Assembly (NCBI GenBank): GCA_002869065.1
Contig: PKTR01000001.1
Span: 363,118-427,117 of the forward strand
Length of the DNA stretch: 64,000 bases
Direction of reading: 5' to 3'
DNA from: Hyphomicrobiales bacterium
GTDB lineage: Bacteria > Pseudomonadota > Alphaproteobacteria > Rhizobiales > Rhodobiaceae
Each line of letters starts with the position of its first letter. The stretch's first letter is position 1. Below the pieces are notes generated by a model. That model was not told the DNA's origin. It saw only the letters and a list, made by a program, of their open reading frames with translations, and searched no databases. A program made the position numbers and the translations under genes. Shown here one piece after another: positions 16,659 through 25,748 of the stretch.

Positions 16659-17558
16659 TCAGAACGAGTCTTTCGGAGAGAAGGTTGCCATGACGCGGTC
16701 AATATCGGCAAGCGTCGGCAGGCTTTCTTCGTTACCAAGATGCTGAATGGAACTGGTCGAAGCTGCCCGGGCAAATTCGAAGTGGCGCTCCCACACCGCA
16801 CCCGGGCGGGTGAGGTAGGAATACATGTAGGCGCCGTGGAAAATGTCGCCCGCACCGTTGGTGTCGATGACCTGATCGCGCGGCACATCGAGCGACGGCA
16901 GGAAGCGGTCGCCGCCGAAACTGTCGTACCACAGAACACCCTTGTCGCCCTGTGTCACAGCGCCGACCTTGCAGCCCTTTTTGCGCAGATATTCGAGGGT
17001 CTCGCCGGCCGTCAGCTTGAGGCTGCGGCAGAAATCCTCGGAAACGACGGCGACGTCGATGAATTCGAGCAGCTCTTCGGTGTTGGAGCGCATATTGCCG
17101 CCGTCGAGCGATGTCAGAATATGCTTCTCGCGGCAGGCCTTGGCGTAATGCAGCGCGGCGTCGGGCAGATGGCCATCAACGTGCAGCCCACGGCATCCAT
17201 CCAGATTGAGGTTGGGGTAGGGGTGCAGGAACTCGTCGTCCCGGCAGCGCACGATGGCGCGTTTGCCGTCATGCGGCATGATGAAGGACAGCGAGGACTC
17301 GCGAACCTTCCGGCCATGAACCGAAATGCCGTATTTCGCCGCCATGTCGAGGAACATGCGCGCCAGCCAGTCGTCGGCCTGCGAACACATCAGATCCGGC
17401 GAAAGGCCGAGCCTGGCGCAACAGAACGCGGCGGTCACCGCATTGCCGCCGAAACTGACGGCATAATCCTGCGCAATCGTCTTCTCGTCGCCGGACGGAA
17501 GCCGGTCGGCGAGAAACGTGACGTCGATATAGGCTTGTCCGATGAACAGGGCTTCCAT
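16659..17558 (-). CDS. PfkB-family carbohydrate kinase
   Basis: Ribokinase/PfkB-fold sugar or nucleoside kinase of 299 residues. The N-terminal segment FGGNAVTAAFCCARLG is PfkB signature 1, and VIDTNGAGDIFHGAYMYSYL (about residues 236-255) is signature 2 with the catalytic Asp in GAGD. Substrate cannot be read from the sequence; ribose, fructose, 2-keto-3-deoxygluconate, adenosine or inosine kinases share these motifs. It is a single leftward gene, divergent from the EAL protein, with no transporter or regulator beside it to hint at the sugar. Confidence 0.88.
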   Translation of the reverse strand: MEALFIGQAYIDVTFLADRLPSGDEKTIAQDYAVSFGGNAVTAAFCCARLGLSPDLMCSQADDWLARMFLDMAAKYGISVHGRKVRESSLSFIMPHDGKRAIVRCRDDEFLHPYPNLNLDGCRGLHVDGHLPDAALHYAKACREKHILTSLDGGNMRSNTEELLEFIDVAVVSEDFCRSLKLTAGETLEYLRKKGCKVGAVTQGDKGVLWYDSFGGDRFLPSLDVPRDQVIDTNGAGDIFHGAYMYSYLTRPGAVWERHFEFARAASTSSIQHLGNEESLPTLADIDRVMATFSPKDSF

Positions 17559-17867
17559 GCGGACGTCTCTCAGTCTGGGAGGTGAAAGGGCACTTCCCGA
17601 TTACGGTGTTCGGAGAAAGACGGCAAGGGGGCGGCGAAACAAAATCCGCAGACGTGGCCATTTGGCGTCACCTGACGGCGGGATTCGCGAACCCTTTCTC
17701 AGCCTTTGGCAAATTTCGAAATTGCACGTTACGGTATATGCCAGAAGCATCAAAACACCCAACGAAATGAGACTATTGTCCCATCGGAAATCCCCGTCCT
17801 GTTCAGCAGTCGTTTACCGCCTTGCGACACAATTGCCATAACATATCTCGAACTGCGCAAGGCAGCC
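17559..17867. promoter_or_regulatory. Divergent control region of pfkB-type and EAL genes
   Basis: 309 bases between divergent genes. It contains a perfect 12-bp palindrome, AATTTCGAAATT at 17712-17723, followed by a TATATG at 17735 that could serve as a -10 element towards the EAL gene, though no good -35 is spaced correctly. Several in-frame codons upstream of 17868 would extend the EAL protein into this region, but they look non-coding. Confidence 0.4.
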
Positions 17868-19481
17868 GTGACCCGCCCGAATTGTTTTCCCTACCTGAAG
17901 GCTATCGCGATAGCACTCGCTGTCGTCGCCATCCCTTATGGCGGGGTCGAGTTCGTGCTGCTCAATCACGCGCTGGATCGCGGCAGCGAGGAGCTGAATT
18001 CCGCGGCCACCCGCTATGTCCAACGCGCCGACAGCGCCTTGTCGGAAGCGCTCTACAGCCTGAAGACCGTTCAGGAAGGCGGTTTTGCGGATTGTCGCGG
18101 AGCATCCCGTCAGGCGCTCGCCAACGAAGTGCAGCGAAGCGAGCACATCAGGACCATCGGGATTGTTGATGCCAACGGCCTGGCGATGTGCATGGAGCCG
18201 GGCGGGCGCCTTGCGACCGCCACGCTTCTGCCACCATATCAGAAAGATTCGCCCACCATCTCGATCGGCATCGTCGAGGACGCCAACGGCGTGCGTTCGG
18301 CAATCGCCGGGCTGCATATCGGCAATGGCGATCGGCTGATCGCGCGGCTGTCGCAGGAAACGTTGGCGATTGATGCGGGCCCGGACTACCTGCGCCAGTA
18401 CATGCAGGCCGATGTCCGTCTGTCCGATGGCAGCCTGTGGTATCGCAACGGACGGCTCGAAGAAGACGTCGGCGAAGAGGTGCTGGCTGAAACGGTTCGT
18501 TCGACGCAGTTTCCGCTGCGCGCATCCGTGACGGCACCGCGCAGCGCGGTGCGCTCGCTCGTCCGCGAACTCGATATCATCACCACGATCGGTGCGTTTG
18601 GCGCCTTGATTGTCATTGCGCTGTTTGTCCTGCGCATGATCCGTCAGCAGAGCGATCTCGGCATCATCGGCGAAATCGATGCGGCGCTGAAGCGCAAGGA
18701 ATTCGAGCCGTACTATCAGCCGCTGATGGACATCGAGAGCGGTCATCTGCTCGGTTGCGAGGCGCTCGCGCGCTGGGTTCGCAAGGACGGGACCGTGGTC
18801 TCGCCGGCCCAGTTCATTCCCGTTGCCGAGGCCTCCGGACAGATCTTCGAAATCACGTTGCAGCTGATGGAGAAGGTGAACACGGACCTCGCCGAGCTCT
18901 ATCGCACTCATCCGGAGCTGAAGGTCTCGGTCAATCTCGCCGCTGGGCATCTCAACACCCGCAAGATCGTCGACGACGTGAAGCGGATCTTCGGCAAGGG
19001 GCCGATCAGGTACGAACAGCTCGTGTTCGAAGTCACCGAACGCCAGCAGCTTTCCGACGTCGATGGCGCGCGGCGTATCCTCGCCGAACTGCGCTCGCTC
19101 GGCGCAAAGACCGCGCTCGACGACGTCGGGACCGGCCACAGCGGTCTCGCCTATCTGCAGAAACTCGGCGTCGATATCGTCAAGATCGACAAGATCTTCA
19201 TCGATCCGCTGAGCTCCGACCGCAATTCGAACGCCATCGTCGACAAACTGGTCGGCCTTGCCGAAAGCCTCGAGATGGGCATCGTCGCCGAGGGCGTTGA
19301 GAATTTCGAGCAGATCGAGATCCTGCGCCAGCTCGGCGTAACGACCGCGCAAGGCTTCCTCTTCGCACCGCCATTGCCGAAGAACCTTTATCTCGAGCTC
19401 GCCGCTTCGCTGTTGCCGAGAGCGGACGATGATGCGATCGCCAACGATGACGGCGAAACGCCGGAGGCCGTCGTCGCCTGA
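17868..19481 (+). CDS. Membrane EAL-domain cyclic-di-GMP phosphodiesterase with CSS-like sensor
   Basis: Inner-membrane protein of about 537 residues. Two membrane segments (about residues 8-28 and 238-258 from the GTG at 17868) flank a periplasmic sensor of about 200 residues. The cytoplasmic EAL domain has all main catalytic motifs: GCEALARW, VNLAAGHL, FEVTERQ, LDDVGTGHSG, VDIVKIDKIFI, EGVEN and QGFLFAPP, so it should hydrolyse c-di-GMP. No GGDEF domain is present. The sensor has two cysteines (GGFADCRGAS and GLAMCMEPGG) in the places of the CSS motif domain of PdeB/PdeC-type enzymes, but the second is CME rather than CSS. Start choice is uncertain: GTG at 17868 has AAGG before it, whereas the ATG at 17706 adds 54 residues of unlikely sequence. 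Confidence 0.85.
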   Translation: MTRPNCFPYLKAIAIALAVVAIPYGGVEFVLLNHALDRGSEELNSAATRYVQRADSALSEALYSLKTVQEGGFADCRGASRQALANEVQRSEHIRTIGIVDANGLAMCMEPGGRLATATLLPPYQKDSPTISIGIVEDANGVRSAIAGLHIGNGDRLIARLSQETLAIDAGPDYLRQYMQADVRLSDGSLWYRNGRLEEDVGEEVLAETVRSTQFPLRASVTAPRSAVRSLVRELDIITTIGAFGALIVIALFVLRMIRQQSDLGIIGEIDAALKRKEFEPYYQPLMDIESGHLLGCEALARWVRKDGTVVSPAQFIPVAEASGQIFEITLQLMEKVNTDLAELYRTHPELKVSVNLAAGHLNTRKIVDDVKRIFGKGPIRYEQLVFEVTERQQLSDVDGARRILAELRSLGAKTALDDVGTGHSGLAYLQKLGVDIVKIDKIFIDPLSSDRNSNAIVDKLVGLAESLEMGIVAEGVENFEQIEILRQLGVTTAQGFLFAPPLPKNLYLELAASLLPRADDDAIANDDGETPEAVVA

Positions 19482-19516
19482 AGGCGCCAGCCGATCCAAC
19501 CGAAAAAGGGGCAGGG

Positions 19517-20077
19517 GTGAGCGAACCGCATTGGTCGATCGAGGGCTATGCCATCGTCTCGGATGACGACCGGATCGCCGATGCTGATGGCGCCATGCCC
19601 GACGCCCTGCGCAACGACGCCGACTGGCGCTACTTCCAACAGCAACTCGATGACAGTGCCGCGGTCATTCTCGGCCGGCTCGGCCACGAGGCCCATCCCA
19701 ATGCGAGCGGCCGCCTGCGCGTCGTTGTCAGTACGTCGTCGCCGGGTTTGGAAAAACGTGGCGATGCGTGGTGGTGGAACCCTGCCGAAACGCCGCTCAC
19801 CGCGATGCTGCGCACCATCGCGCCACAAGGTGGGCGGATCGCGGTGCCGGGCGGGCAGGGCGTGTTCGATCTGTTTCTTGCCCTCGGCTATGACGCCTTC
19901 CATCTGAGCCGCGCGCAAGGCGTTCGCCTTCCAGGTGGCGTGCCCGTCTTTTCTGCCGTTTCCGAGAGTTGCACGGCGGAAGAATGCCTTGCCCGGGCGG
20001 GACTTGAGGCCGGCCCGCTGCGGCGTCTTGATAAGGTTGCCGGCGTCACGCTTTCGGTCTGGCGGCGGCCGGGCTGA
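19517..20077 (+). CDS. Dihydrofolate reductase-like (RibD C-terminal-like) protein
   Basis: 186-residue soluble protein beginning HWSIEGYAIVSDDDRIADADG and containing AAVILGRLGHEAHP and GGRIAVPGGQGVFDLFL, the layout of DHFR/RibD-C-like reductases in which a GG(xx)G segment binds NADPH. It is shorter than or equal to the family length. Rhizobial genomes carry such proteins annotated as dihydrofolate reductase, but substrate is not established. The start at 19517 is GTG, with GGGGCAGGGG before it. It follows the EAL gene by 35 bases and might be co-transcribed, although no functional link is obvious. Confidence 0.6.
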   Translation: MSEPHWSIEGYAIVSDDDRIADADGAMPDALRNDADWRYFQQQLDDSAAVILGRLGHEAHPNASGRLRVVVSTSSPGLEKRGDAWWWNPAETPLTAMLRTIAPQGGRIAVPGGQGVFDLFLALGYDAFHLSRAQGVRLPGGVPVFSAVSESCTAEECLARAGLEAGPLRRLDKVAGVTLSVWRRPG

Positions 20078-20359
20078 TGCCGAATTCGGCCCGGTTTCGA
20101 GCGGCTGTTCCGGCGCGATGTTGCAGCGAGGCAACACACAGCGCGGGAAGCATCCGTTATAGGTTCAATCAGGAAATTGTGCCGCCGTTCGGCCACAAAG
20201 TGGGTCGACGGTCATCGGGCACGGAGCGCAGAAGCGACTCCCCGCATCGATTCCGATCACGGCTGAGATGTCGAAACGCCGGCCCGCTGCAAGAAGCAGT
20301 CAGGCCCGCGTCGGCAGCGCCGAAGCGATCCAGCGGATTGGATCGATTGCCAGAGGTTG

Positions 20360-22087
20360 ATGATGGACGCAAAGACGTTTGACAAAGCGAAATTGCCCAG
20401 CCGGCATGTGACCGAGGGGCCGCACCGTGCGCCGCATCGCTCGTTCTATTACGCGATGGGCCTCAGTCCGGAAGAGATCGCGCAGCCCTTTGTCGGCGTC
20501 GCCTCGTGCTGGAACGAAGCCGCGCCGTGCAACATTTCGCTGATGCGTCAGGCGCAGGCCGTCAAGAAGGGCGTCGCCGCTGCGCACGGCACGCCGCGCG
20601 AATTCTGCACCATCACCGTCACCGACGGCATTGCCATGGGCCACCAGGGCATGAAGTCGTCGCTGGTGTCGCGCGACATCATCGCCGACTCCGTCGAGCT
20701 GACCATGCGCGGCCATTGCTACGACGCGCTCGTCGGCCTGGCCGGTTGCGACAAGTCGCTGCCGGGCATGATGATGGTCATGTGCCGTCTCAATGTTCCC
20801 TCGGTCTTCATCTATGGCGGTTCGATCCTGCCGGGCACCTATCGCGGCAAGGACGTCACCGTCGTCGACGTGTTCGAGGCCGTCGGCCTGCATTCGGTCG
20901 GCCGCATGAGCGACGAGGACCTGCTGGAACTGGAATCCGTCGCCTGTCCGTCGGCCGGCTCCTGCGGCGGCCAGTTCACCGCCAACACAATGGCGACCGT
21001 CTCCGAGGCGATCGGCCTTGCGCTGCCGTATTCGGCCGGCGCGCCGGCGCCTTACGAAATCCGCGACCGGTTCTGCATGGCTGCCGGCGAGCAGGTGATG
21101 GAGCTGATCGCGCGCAATATCCGCCCGCGCGACATCGTTACCCGTCAGGCGCTGGAAAATGCCGCGACCGTGGTCGCCGCCTCGGGTGGCTCGACCAACG
21201 CCGCGCTGCACCTGCCGGCGATCGCAAATGAATGCGGCATCGACTTCGACATCTTCGACGTCGCCGAGGTCTTCAAGCGGACCCCTTACATCGCCGACCT
21301 CAAGCCGGGCGGCAAATACGTCGCCAAGGATATGTTCGAGGCCGGTGGCATTCCGGTGCTGATGAAGACGCTTCTCGACAACGGATTCCTCCATGGCGAC
21401 TGTTTGACGGTGACCGGCCGCACAATTGCCGAAAATTTGGAGAAGGTTCAGTGGAACGACGCGCAGGACGTGATCTACAAGGCCTCGGCCCCGATCACAC
21501 CGACCGGCGGCGTCGTCGGACTGAAGGGCAATCTGGCGCCTGAAGGCGCGATCGTGAAGGTCGCCGGTATGAAGGTTCGCCAGTTCAGCGGGCCCGCCCG
21601 CTGCTTCGACTCCGAGGAAGAGTGCTTCGAGGCGGTGTCCAACCGCCAGTACAACGAGGGTGATGTCCTCGTCATTCGCTATGAGGGCCCCAAGGGCGGC
21701 CCCGGCATGCGCGAGATGCTGTCGACCACCGCGGCGCTTTACGGCCAGGGCATGGGCGACAAGGTCGCGCTGATCACCGATGGCCGGTTCTCGGGCGCGA
21801 CCCGCGGTTTCTGCATCGGCCATGTCGGCCCGGAAGCCGCCGTCGGCGGCCCGATCGGGCTCATCAGGGATGGCGATATCATCGAGATCGATGCCGACGC
21901 CGGCACGCTCGACGTCAAGCTGAGCGAGGAAGACCTCGCGAAGCGCAAGACCGAGTGGCAGCCGCGCGAAACGGATTATACGACGGGCGTGATCTGGAAA
22001 TATGCCCAGATCGTCGGCCCGGCCATGAAAGGGGCCGTGACGCACCCCGGCGGTGCGGCGGAAAAAGTGTGCTATGCTGATCAGTAA
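20360..22087 (+). CDS. ilvD: Dihydroxy-acid dehydratase
   Basis: Iron-sulfur dehydratase of 575 residues making the 2-keto acid precursors of valine, leucine and isoleucine from 2,3-dihydroxy acids. Cluster-binding cysteines sit in [25 protein letters not shown] and [15 protein letters not shown], and the C-terminal [20 protein letters not shown] is the second family signature. Length matches IlvD. Two adjacent ATGs (20360, 20363) are possible starts behind AGAGG. It ends inside the start region of the exoR-like gene, overlapping by 14 bases. Sugar-acid dehydratases (EDD, xylonate) are related, but the sequence reads as IlvD. The 282 bases upstream hold no gene I can support. Confidence 0.95.
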   Translation: MMDAKTFDKAKLPSRHVTEGPHRAPHRSFYYAMGLSPEEIAQPFVGVASCWNEAAPCNISLMRQAQAVKKGVAAAHGTPREFCTITVTDGIAMGHQGMKSSLVSRDIIADSVELTMRGHCYDALVGLAGCDKSLPGMMMVMCRLNVPSVFIYGGSILPGTYRGKDVTVVDVFEAVGLHSVGRMSDEDLLELESVACPSAGSCGGQFTANTMATVSEAIGLALPYSAGAPAPYEIRDRFCMAAGEQVMELIARNIRPRDIVTRQALENAATVVAASGGSTNAALHLPAIANECGIDFDIFDVAEVFKRTPYIADLKPGGKYVAKDMFEAGGIPVLMKTLLDNGFLHGDCLTVTGRTIAENLEKVQWNDAQDVIYKASAPITPTGGVVGLKGNLAPEGAIVKVAGMKVRQFSGPARCFDSEEECFEAVSNRQYNEGDVLVIRYEGPKGGPGMREMLSTTAALYGQGMGDKVALITDGRFSGATRGFCIGHVGPEAAVGGPIGLIRDGDIIEIDADAGTLDVKLSEEDLAKRKTEWQPRETDYTTGVIWKYAQIVGPAMKGAVTHPGGAAEKVCYADQ

Positions 22088-22880
22088 GGCGTTTTGGATC
22101 AGTCTCTGCGTAGGGGCCGGCCTGCTTGCCGGAATCCTGCCGGGCTCGGCGTTTGACGGTACCGCGTCGGACGTCACGCCGGTTGAGGCGTTCAAGACCG
22201 GAACGAAGGCGTATTTCGCCGGCGACAAGAAGACCGCGCTCGACGCGCTCAGCTTCGCCGCCGAAAACGGCCATCCGCTCGCCCAGTGGAAGCTGGGGCG
22301 GATGTACCAGAACGGTGACGGCGTTCCCGAAGACGACCTCAAGGCCTATGAATATTTCCGCAGCATCGCGGATGCGCATGCCGACGAGTCGCCGAACTCG
22401 CCGGAGGCGCCGTTTGTCGCCAGCGCCTTCGTCGCGCTCGGCTCGTACTATGTCACCGGCATCAACGATACCGCCGTCAAGCCGAACCTCGACCGCGCGC
22501 GAGAAATCTTCTCCTTCGCCGCGTCCTATTTCGGCGACGCCGAGGCGCAGTACAATCTTGGCCGCATGTATCTGGAAGGCAGCGGCGGCGACCGCAATCC
22601 GCGCCAGGCCGCGCGCTGGCTGCATGCCGCCGCCAAGAAGGGCCACCATCGCGCACAGGCGCTGCTCGGCAAGATGCTGGTCGAGGGCGAGGACATGAAG
22701 GCCCGCACGGTTGCCGGCCTGAAATGGCTGATCGTCGCGCGCACCTGCAGCGACGCGACCAAGGACCAGTGGATCAACGAGTCGCTGGAACAGTCCTTCG
22801 CGCTCGCCGACGAGAAACAGCGCCGCAAGGCCGCCAACCTCGCCGAGAGATGGATGGCCACCACCGTCGGCTGCTATTGA
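22074..22880 (+). CDS. exoR: ExoR-like periplasmic regulator with Sel1 repeats
   Basis: 268-residue protein with a Sec signal ([18 protein letters not shown]..., cleavage near GSA at about 24), followed by Sel1-like helical repeats: [37 protein letters not shown] and [17 protein letters not shown]. Length and repeat layout match ExoR of Sinorhizobium/Agrobacterium, which in the periplasm restrains the ExoS(ChvG)-ChvI two-component system and so controls exopolysaccharide and motility. That role is transferred from the family. The ATG at 22074 overlaps ilvD, so coupled expression is likely; an ATG at 22053 is also in frame. A terminator follows 47 bases later. No exoS/chvI genes lie in this window. 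Confidence 0.82.
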   Translation: MLISKAFWISLCVGAGLLAGILPGSAFDGTASDVTPVEAFKTGTKAYFAGDKKTALDALSFAAENGHPLAQWKLGRMYQNGDGVPEDDLKAYEYFRSIADAHADESPNSPEAPFVASAFVALGSYYVTGINDTAVKPNLDRAREIFSFAASYFGDAEAQYNLGRMYLEGSGGDRNPRQAARWLHAAAKKGHHRAQALLGKMLVEGEDMKARTVAGLKWLIVARTCSDATKDQWINESLEQSFALADEKQRRKAANLAERWMATTVGCY

Positions 22881-22926
22881 CGCGACGCGGCGGCCAACCG
22901 GCCCAAACGCCGACTGAGAATTCAAG

Positions 22927-22957
22927 CGCCCTCCGGATCACTCCGGGGGGCGTTTTT
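22927..22957 (+). terminator. Intrinsic terminator after exoR-like gene
   Basis: CGCCCTCCGG - ATCACT - CCGGGGGGCG forms a 10-bp stem with one T-G pair and is followed by TTTTT. It closes the ilvD-exoR unit. Confidence 0.85.
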
Positions 22958-23076
22958 GTTTGGGAGGCTGGGTGAAAGTCGCCCTTTGAACCTCTCATAA
23001 GTTGCAACTCGATAAGCTTCATGTTCTCCTATAAGTAGTGTTTTCGAAAAATGCATTGTGTGGGATTGGGGGCGAA

Positions 23077-24402
23077 ATGACACACGTCTGGGGCGGCCTT
23101 GCGTCGGCAATGTGTGCGACGGTATTCGCGCTGGTCGTTCTTGCCGCGTCGTTTGCTCACGCCGAATGCGCATTTGAACGTGGCGCGTCAAACACCGGGG
23201 AACCTCTCAACCAGCTTGTCCTTGATGCGGCCGCGACCCTGTTGCCGGAGGACCGCCGTCCGTTTGAACGCGGCTTCGAACCGGCGGTGACCGAGGCGAT
23301 CGAGGCCGGCCGGATTGCAGACGAGCGTGGCCGCGAGCGCCTCGTGTCGGCACTTGTTCTCGCCTCCGCGTTTCTGCACACGGCAGGCCGCGACAACGAT
23401 GCGGCTGCTGCACTGCGCCGGCTCGTTGCCATTCTCGATGCCTATGACGGGGCGGAGGACGACGAAACGCGGCGCGACAACGCAAGCGATCTCATCGCCG
23501 TCGGCGACCTCTTTGCAAGCTATGGACTGGTGGCCGACGCACGCGAGATTGCTCGGCGCATCACGAACCATCGCGCGGACTTCGAGAGCCGCGTCGGGAT
23601 CTATCCGACCGCGCGCGGGTTGATCGAAATCCACGCCACATCCGGTGACGAGGCATCGGCCCGGGCGGAGCTTGAGGGTCTGAAGGACAGCATTCTCGCG
23701 ACCTATTCGCAGCCGGGAGACATGTCCTGGGCGATGACCGCCCTTGTCAGTACCGCTCTGTCATTCGGGATGACCGATGACGCGCGCGCCTATCTCGATC
23801 TCGGGCAGACGAGTGTTGCGGCAATCGATGACGTTGCTACGCGGCATGAGAGGGAAGCGCTGTACCGGCGGCTCGAAGAGGTTCTCTCGGCAATGGAGGG
23901 GGGAGAATCTCCCGACGCCTACGCCAAACAACAGATGCGCGCCGCGCTCCCTCCTTTCGAGGAGCGTCTTGCCGCAGCTGTCGTCGAAACGCCGGCGTTG
24001 TCCCGGGCCGATGCGCTCGGGCGATTGCTGGACGCTCTCGACGATGACGAAACGGTGCAACGAAAGGCGGCTCTGGCTCACATTCGCGAAGACGCTGGCC
24101 TCCCGTCCGACCCGCTGAGCGCGCTGCGTCTCGTCGAGAGCCTGACGCGGTCCGGGGCATTCGGTGCTGCCGCCGACCTGCTGAACCGCACATGCGCAAA
24201 GCCGGTTCCGGTCACGCTTCAGCCTGCGCTCGCCCTCGCGAATGCATTTGTCGCATCGGAAACAGCGATTGCTGCGGGCGAGGGAGCAGAGATGTTCGGC
24301 GTCGAAGGCCTCGTGCCGCTGCTAGCGGCCGGCCTAGATATCGGCCCGCCCGGCGGGTTTGTTCGCGGCATCGATCCCTTGCCGGAGCTGTCGCAAAAGT
24401 AA
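23077..24402 (+). CDS. Secreted helical-repeat protein of unknown function
   Basis: Not recognised beyond general features. 441 residues: a signal peptide (MTHVWGGLASAMCATVFALV..., cleavage near AHA at about 28), then an all-helical body rich in Ala, Asp, Arg and Glu, with stretches resembling TPR/Sel1 helix pairs (VSALVLASAFLHTAGRDNDA, LIAVGDLFASYGLVADAREI, TALSFGMTDDARAYLDLGQT). No catalytic motif is visible. It has its own upstream region behind the exoR terminator, so it is probably a separate unit. The ATG at 23077 starts a good signal peptide; an earlier in-frame ATG at 23038 adds 13 residues that do not fit one. Confidence 0.72.
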   Translation: MTHVWGGLASAMCATVFALVVLAASFAHAECAFERGASNTGEPLNQLVLDAAATLLPEDRRPFERGFEPAVTEAIEAGRIADERGRERLVSALVLASAFLHTAGRDNDAAAALRRLVAILDAYDGAEDDETRRDNASDLIAVGDLFASYGLVADAREIARRITNHRADFESRVGIYPTARGLIEIHATSGDEASARAELEGLKDSILATYSQPGDMSWAMTALVSTALSFGMTDDARAYLDLGQTSVAAIDDVATRHEREALYRRLEEVLSAMEGGESPDAYAKQQMRAALPPFEERLAAAVVETPALSRADALGRLLDALDDDETVQRKAALAHIREDAGLPSDPLSALRLVESLTRSGAFGAAADLLNRTCAKPVPVTLQPALALANAFVASETAIAAGEGAEMFGVEGLVPLLAAGLDIGPPGGFVRGIDPLPELSQK

Positions 24403-24439
24403 GCGAAATTGCGCCGGAGCTCGCCCGCAACGGGCATTT

Positions 24440-24757
24440 TTAGCCAGCCGGCGATGCCGAGGAAGCCGGGGACAATGGCCTGAGCGGCGCCAGCGACGAC
24501 ACCGGGCAGGTGTCGGAGAGGAACGTCCATGAGGTGTTGTTGAGGACCATATCGCAGCGGGCAAGACGCGCACCCGACGATGTCCGGATGCATATCACGG
24601 CGCCGACGCTGACTTTTTCACCCTTGTACCGGCAGGCGCACGGAATGCTCCCATTGCCGGCACTGGCTGCAAGGGGCGCTACGGTGACGACGACCGCCGC
24701 CAGAAGTGTTCGTGCGACTATCCCATTCGGAATAGGGTATCACAAAAACGCTCGCAT
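24440..24757 (-). pseudogene. Small cysteine-rich secreted protein, broken or non-canonical start
   Basis: On the reverse strand one frame reads a plausible secreted protein of about 100 residues: a hydrophobic leader RTLLAAVVVTVAPLAASA, then GNGSIPCACRYKGEKVSVG, a central ICIRTSSGARLARCDMVLNN and TSWTFLSDTCP, with a Ser/Pro/Ala tail to the TAA at 24440. Five cysteines are regularly placed. The only in-frame ATG (24755-24757) is followed five codons later by TGA (24740-24742), and downstream of that there is no ATG, GTG or TTG before the leader. Either the gene is inactivated by that stop, or it starts at ATT/CTG, or the base is an error. I recall similar small Cys-rich exported proteins in Rhizobiales but cannot name the family. 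Confidence 0.5.
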
Positions 24758-24795
24758 CGAATGGTGTGGCTGCCGGTGTGTATCGTTGGGTGGGC

Positions 24796-25581
24796 CTACC
24801 CGAAATCGAGATCGACCTTGATCGGCACGTGATCGGACGGCTTTTCCCAGCCGCGCACGTGTTTGTCGATGGCGACGCCCTTCAGGCGATCGGCCGCCAG
24901 CGGTGACAGCAAAAGGTGGTCGATGCGGATGCCGTCATTCTTGATCCAGGCGCCGGCCTGATAGTCCCAGAAGGTGTAGAGCCCGGCCTCGTCGGTGGTC
25001 GCGCGCAGCGCGTCGGTCAGGCCGAGATTGCACAGCCGGCGAAAGGCCTGCCGGCTCTCGGGACGGTAGAGCGCATCGCCCTCCCAGACTTCCGGCCGCT
25101 TGGCGTCGTCCGGCTGCGGGATGACGTTGTAGTCGCCGGCGAGCACGAAGGGTTCTTCCAGCGCCAGCCGCTCCTCGGCCCAAGTGTGCAGCCGCTCCAT
25201 CCAGCCAAGCTTGTAGGGGAATTTCTCGCTGTCGACCGGATTGCCGTTCGGAAGATAGAGCGAGACGACGCGCAGCGCGCCGCGCTCGGTCGAGATCACG
25301 GCCTCGAGGAAACGCGCCTGTTCGTCGCTGTCGTCGCCGGGAAGGCGCGCATTGACCTCGTCGAACGGCAGCTTGGAAAGGATCGCGACGCCGTTGAAAC
25401 CCTTCTGGCCGTGCGTCGCGACATTGTAGCCGAGCGCCTCGATCTCCATCGCCGGGAAACCCTCGTCGACGGACTTGATCTCCTGCAGGCAGGCAACGTC
25501 CGGCGAGGCTTCCTCAAGCCAGGCAAGCACATTGGGGATGCGCGCCTTGATGCCGTTGACGTTCCAGGTCGCAATCTGCAC
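24796..25581 (-). CDS. xth: Exodeoxyribonuclease III
   Basis: AP endonuclease/3'-5' exonuclease of base excision repair, 261 residues. Motifs of the endonuclease/exonuclease/phosphatase fold are intact: IATWNVNGIKAR, CLQEIK (metal-binding Glu), LYLPNGNP, LAGDYNVIPQ (Asp/Asn), IRIDHLLLS and KPSDHVPI (catalytic His). I place the start at GTG 25581, behind GAGGAGA, because MQIATWNVNGIKAR is the conserved N-terminus. A longer in-frame reading from an ATG at 25692 adds residues encoded by an intergenic palindrome copy and is very likely wrong. Confidence 0.95.
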   Translation of the reverse strand: MQIATWNVNGIKARIPNVLAWLEEASPDVACLQEIKSVDEGFPAMEIEALGYNVATHGQKGFNGVAILSKLPFDEVNARLPGDDSDEQARFLEAVISTERGALRVVSLYLPNGNPVDSEKFPYKLGWMERLHTWAEERLALEEPFVLAGDYNVIPQPDDAKRPEVWEGDALYRPESRQAFRRLCNLGLTDALRATTDEAGLYTFWDYQAGAWIKNDGIRIDHLLLSPLAADRLKGVAIDKHVRGWEKPSDHVPIKVDLDFG

Positions 25582-25643
25582 GGGGCCGGTCTCCTCTGGC
25601 GCAAGTCTCGAAACAGGCGCTCGAAATCGGGGCCGAGCGTGTT

Positions 25644-25689
25644 CCCGAAAAGTGTGAAGCGGTTTTCGGATGAGAACTCGCTCAAAGAC
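25644..25689. repeat. Rhizobial-type intergenic palindrome, copy B
   Basis: CCCGAAAAGTGTGAAGCGG followed by TTTTCGG and TGAGAACTCGCTCAAAGAC is a second copy of the element seen at 10811 and 62348. It lies between xth and erpA on the reverse strand, in the same strand orientation as copy A. Its translation creates a false N-terminal extension of xth. Confidence 0.75.
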
Positions 25690-25748
25690 CAACCATCAAT
25701 GATTCGGGCCGGCCTTGGGAGAAAAACCCGCTTGGTGCGTCGCTGGCG

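Noticed and set aside
17708-17725. Sigma54 promoter (GG...GC) upstream of the EAL gene
   Set aside because: The GG and GC doublets are 14 bases apart instead of the required 10.
17706-17867. Longer N-terminus for the EAL protein
   Set aside because: The 54 extra residues lie over a divergent promoter region, lack family features and would put unlikely sequence before the first membrane segment.
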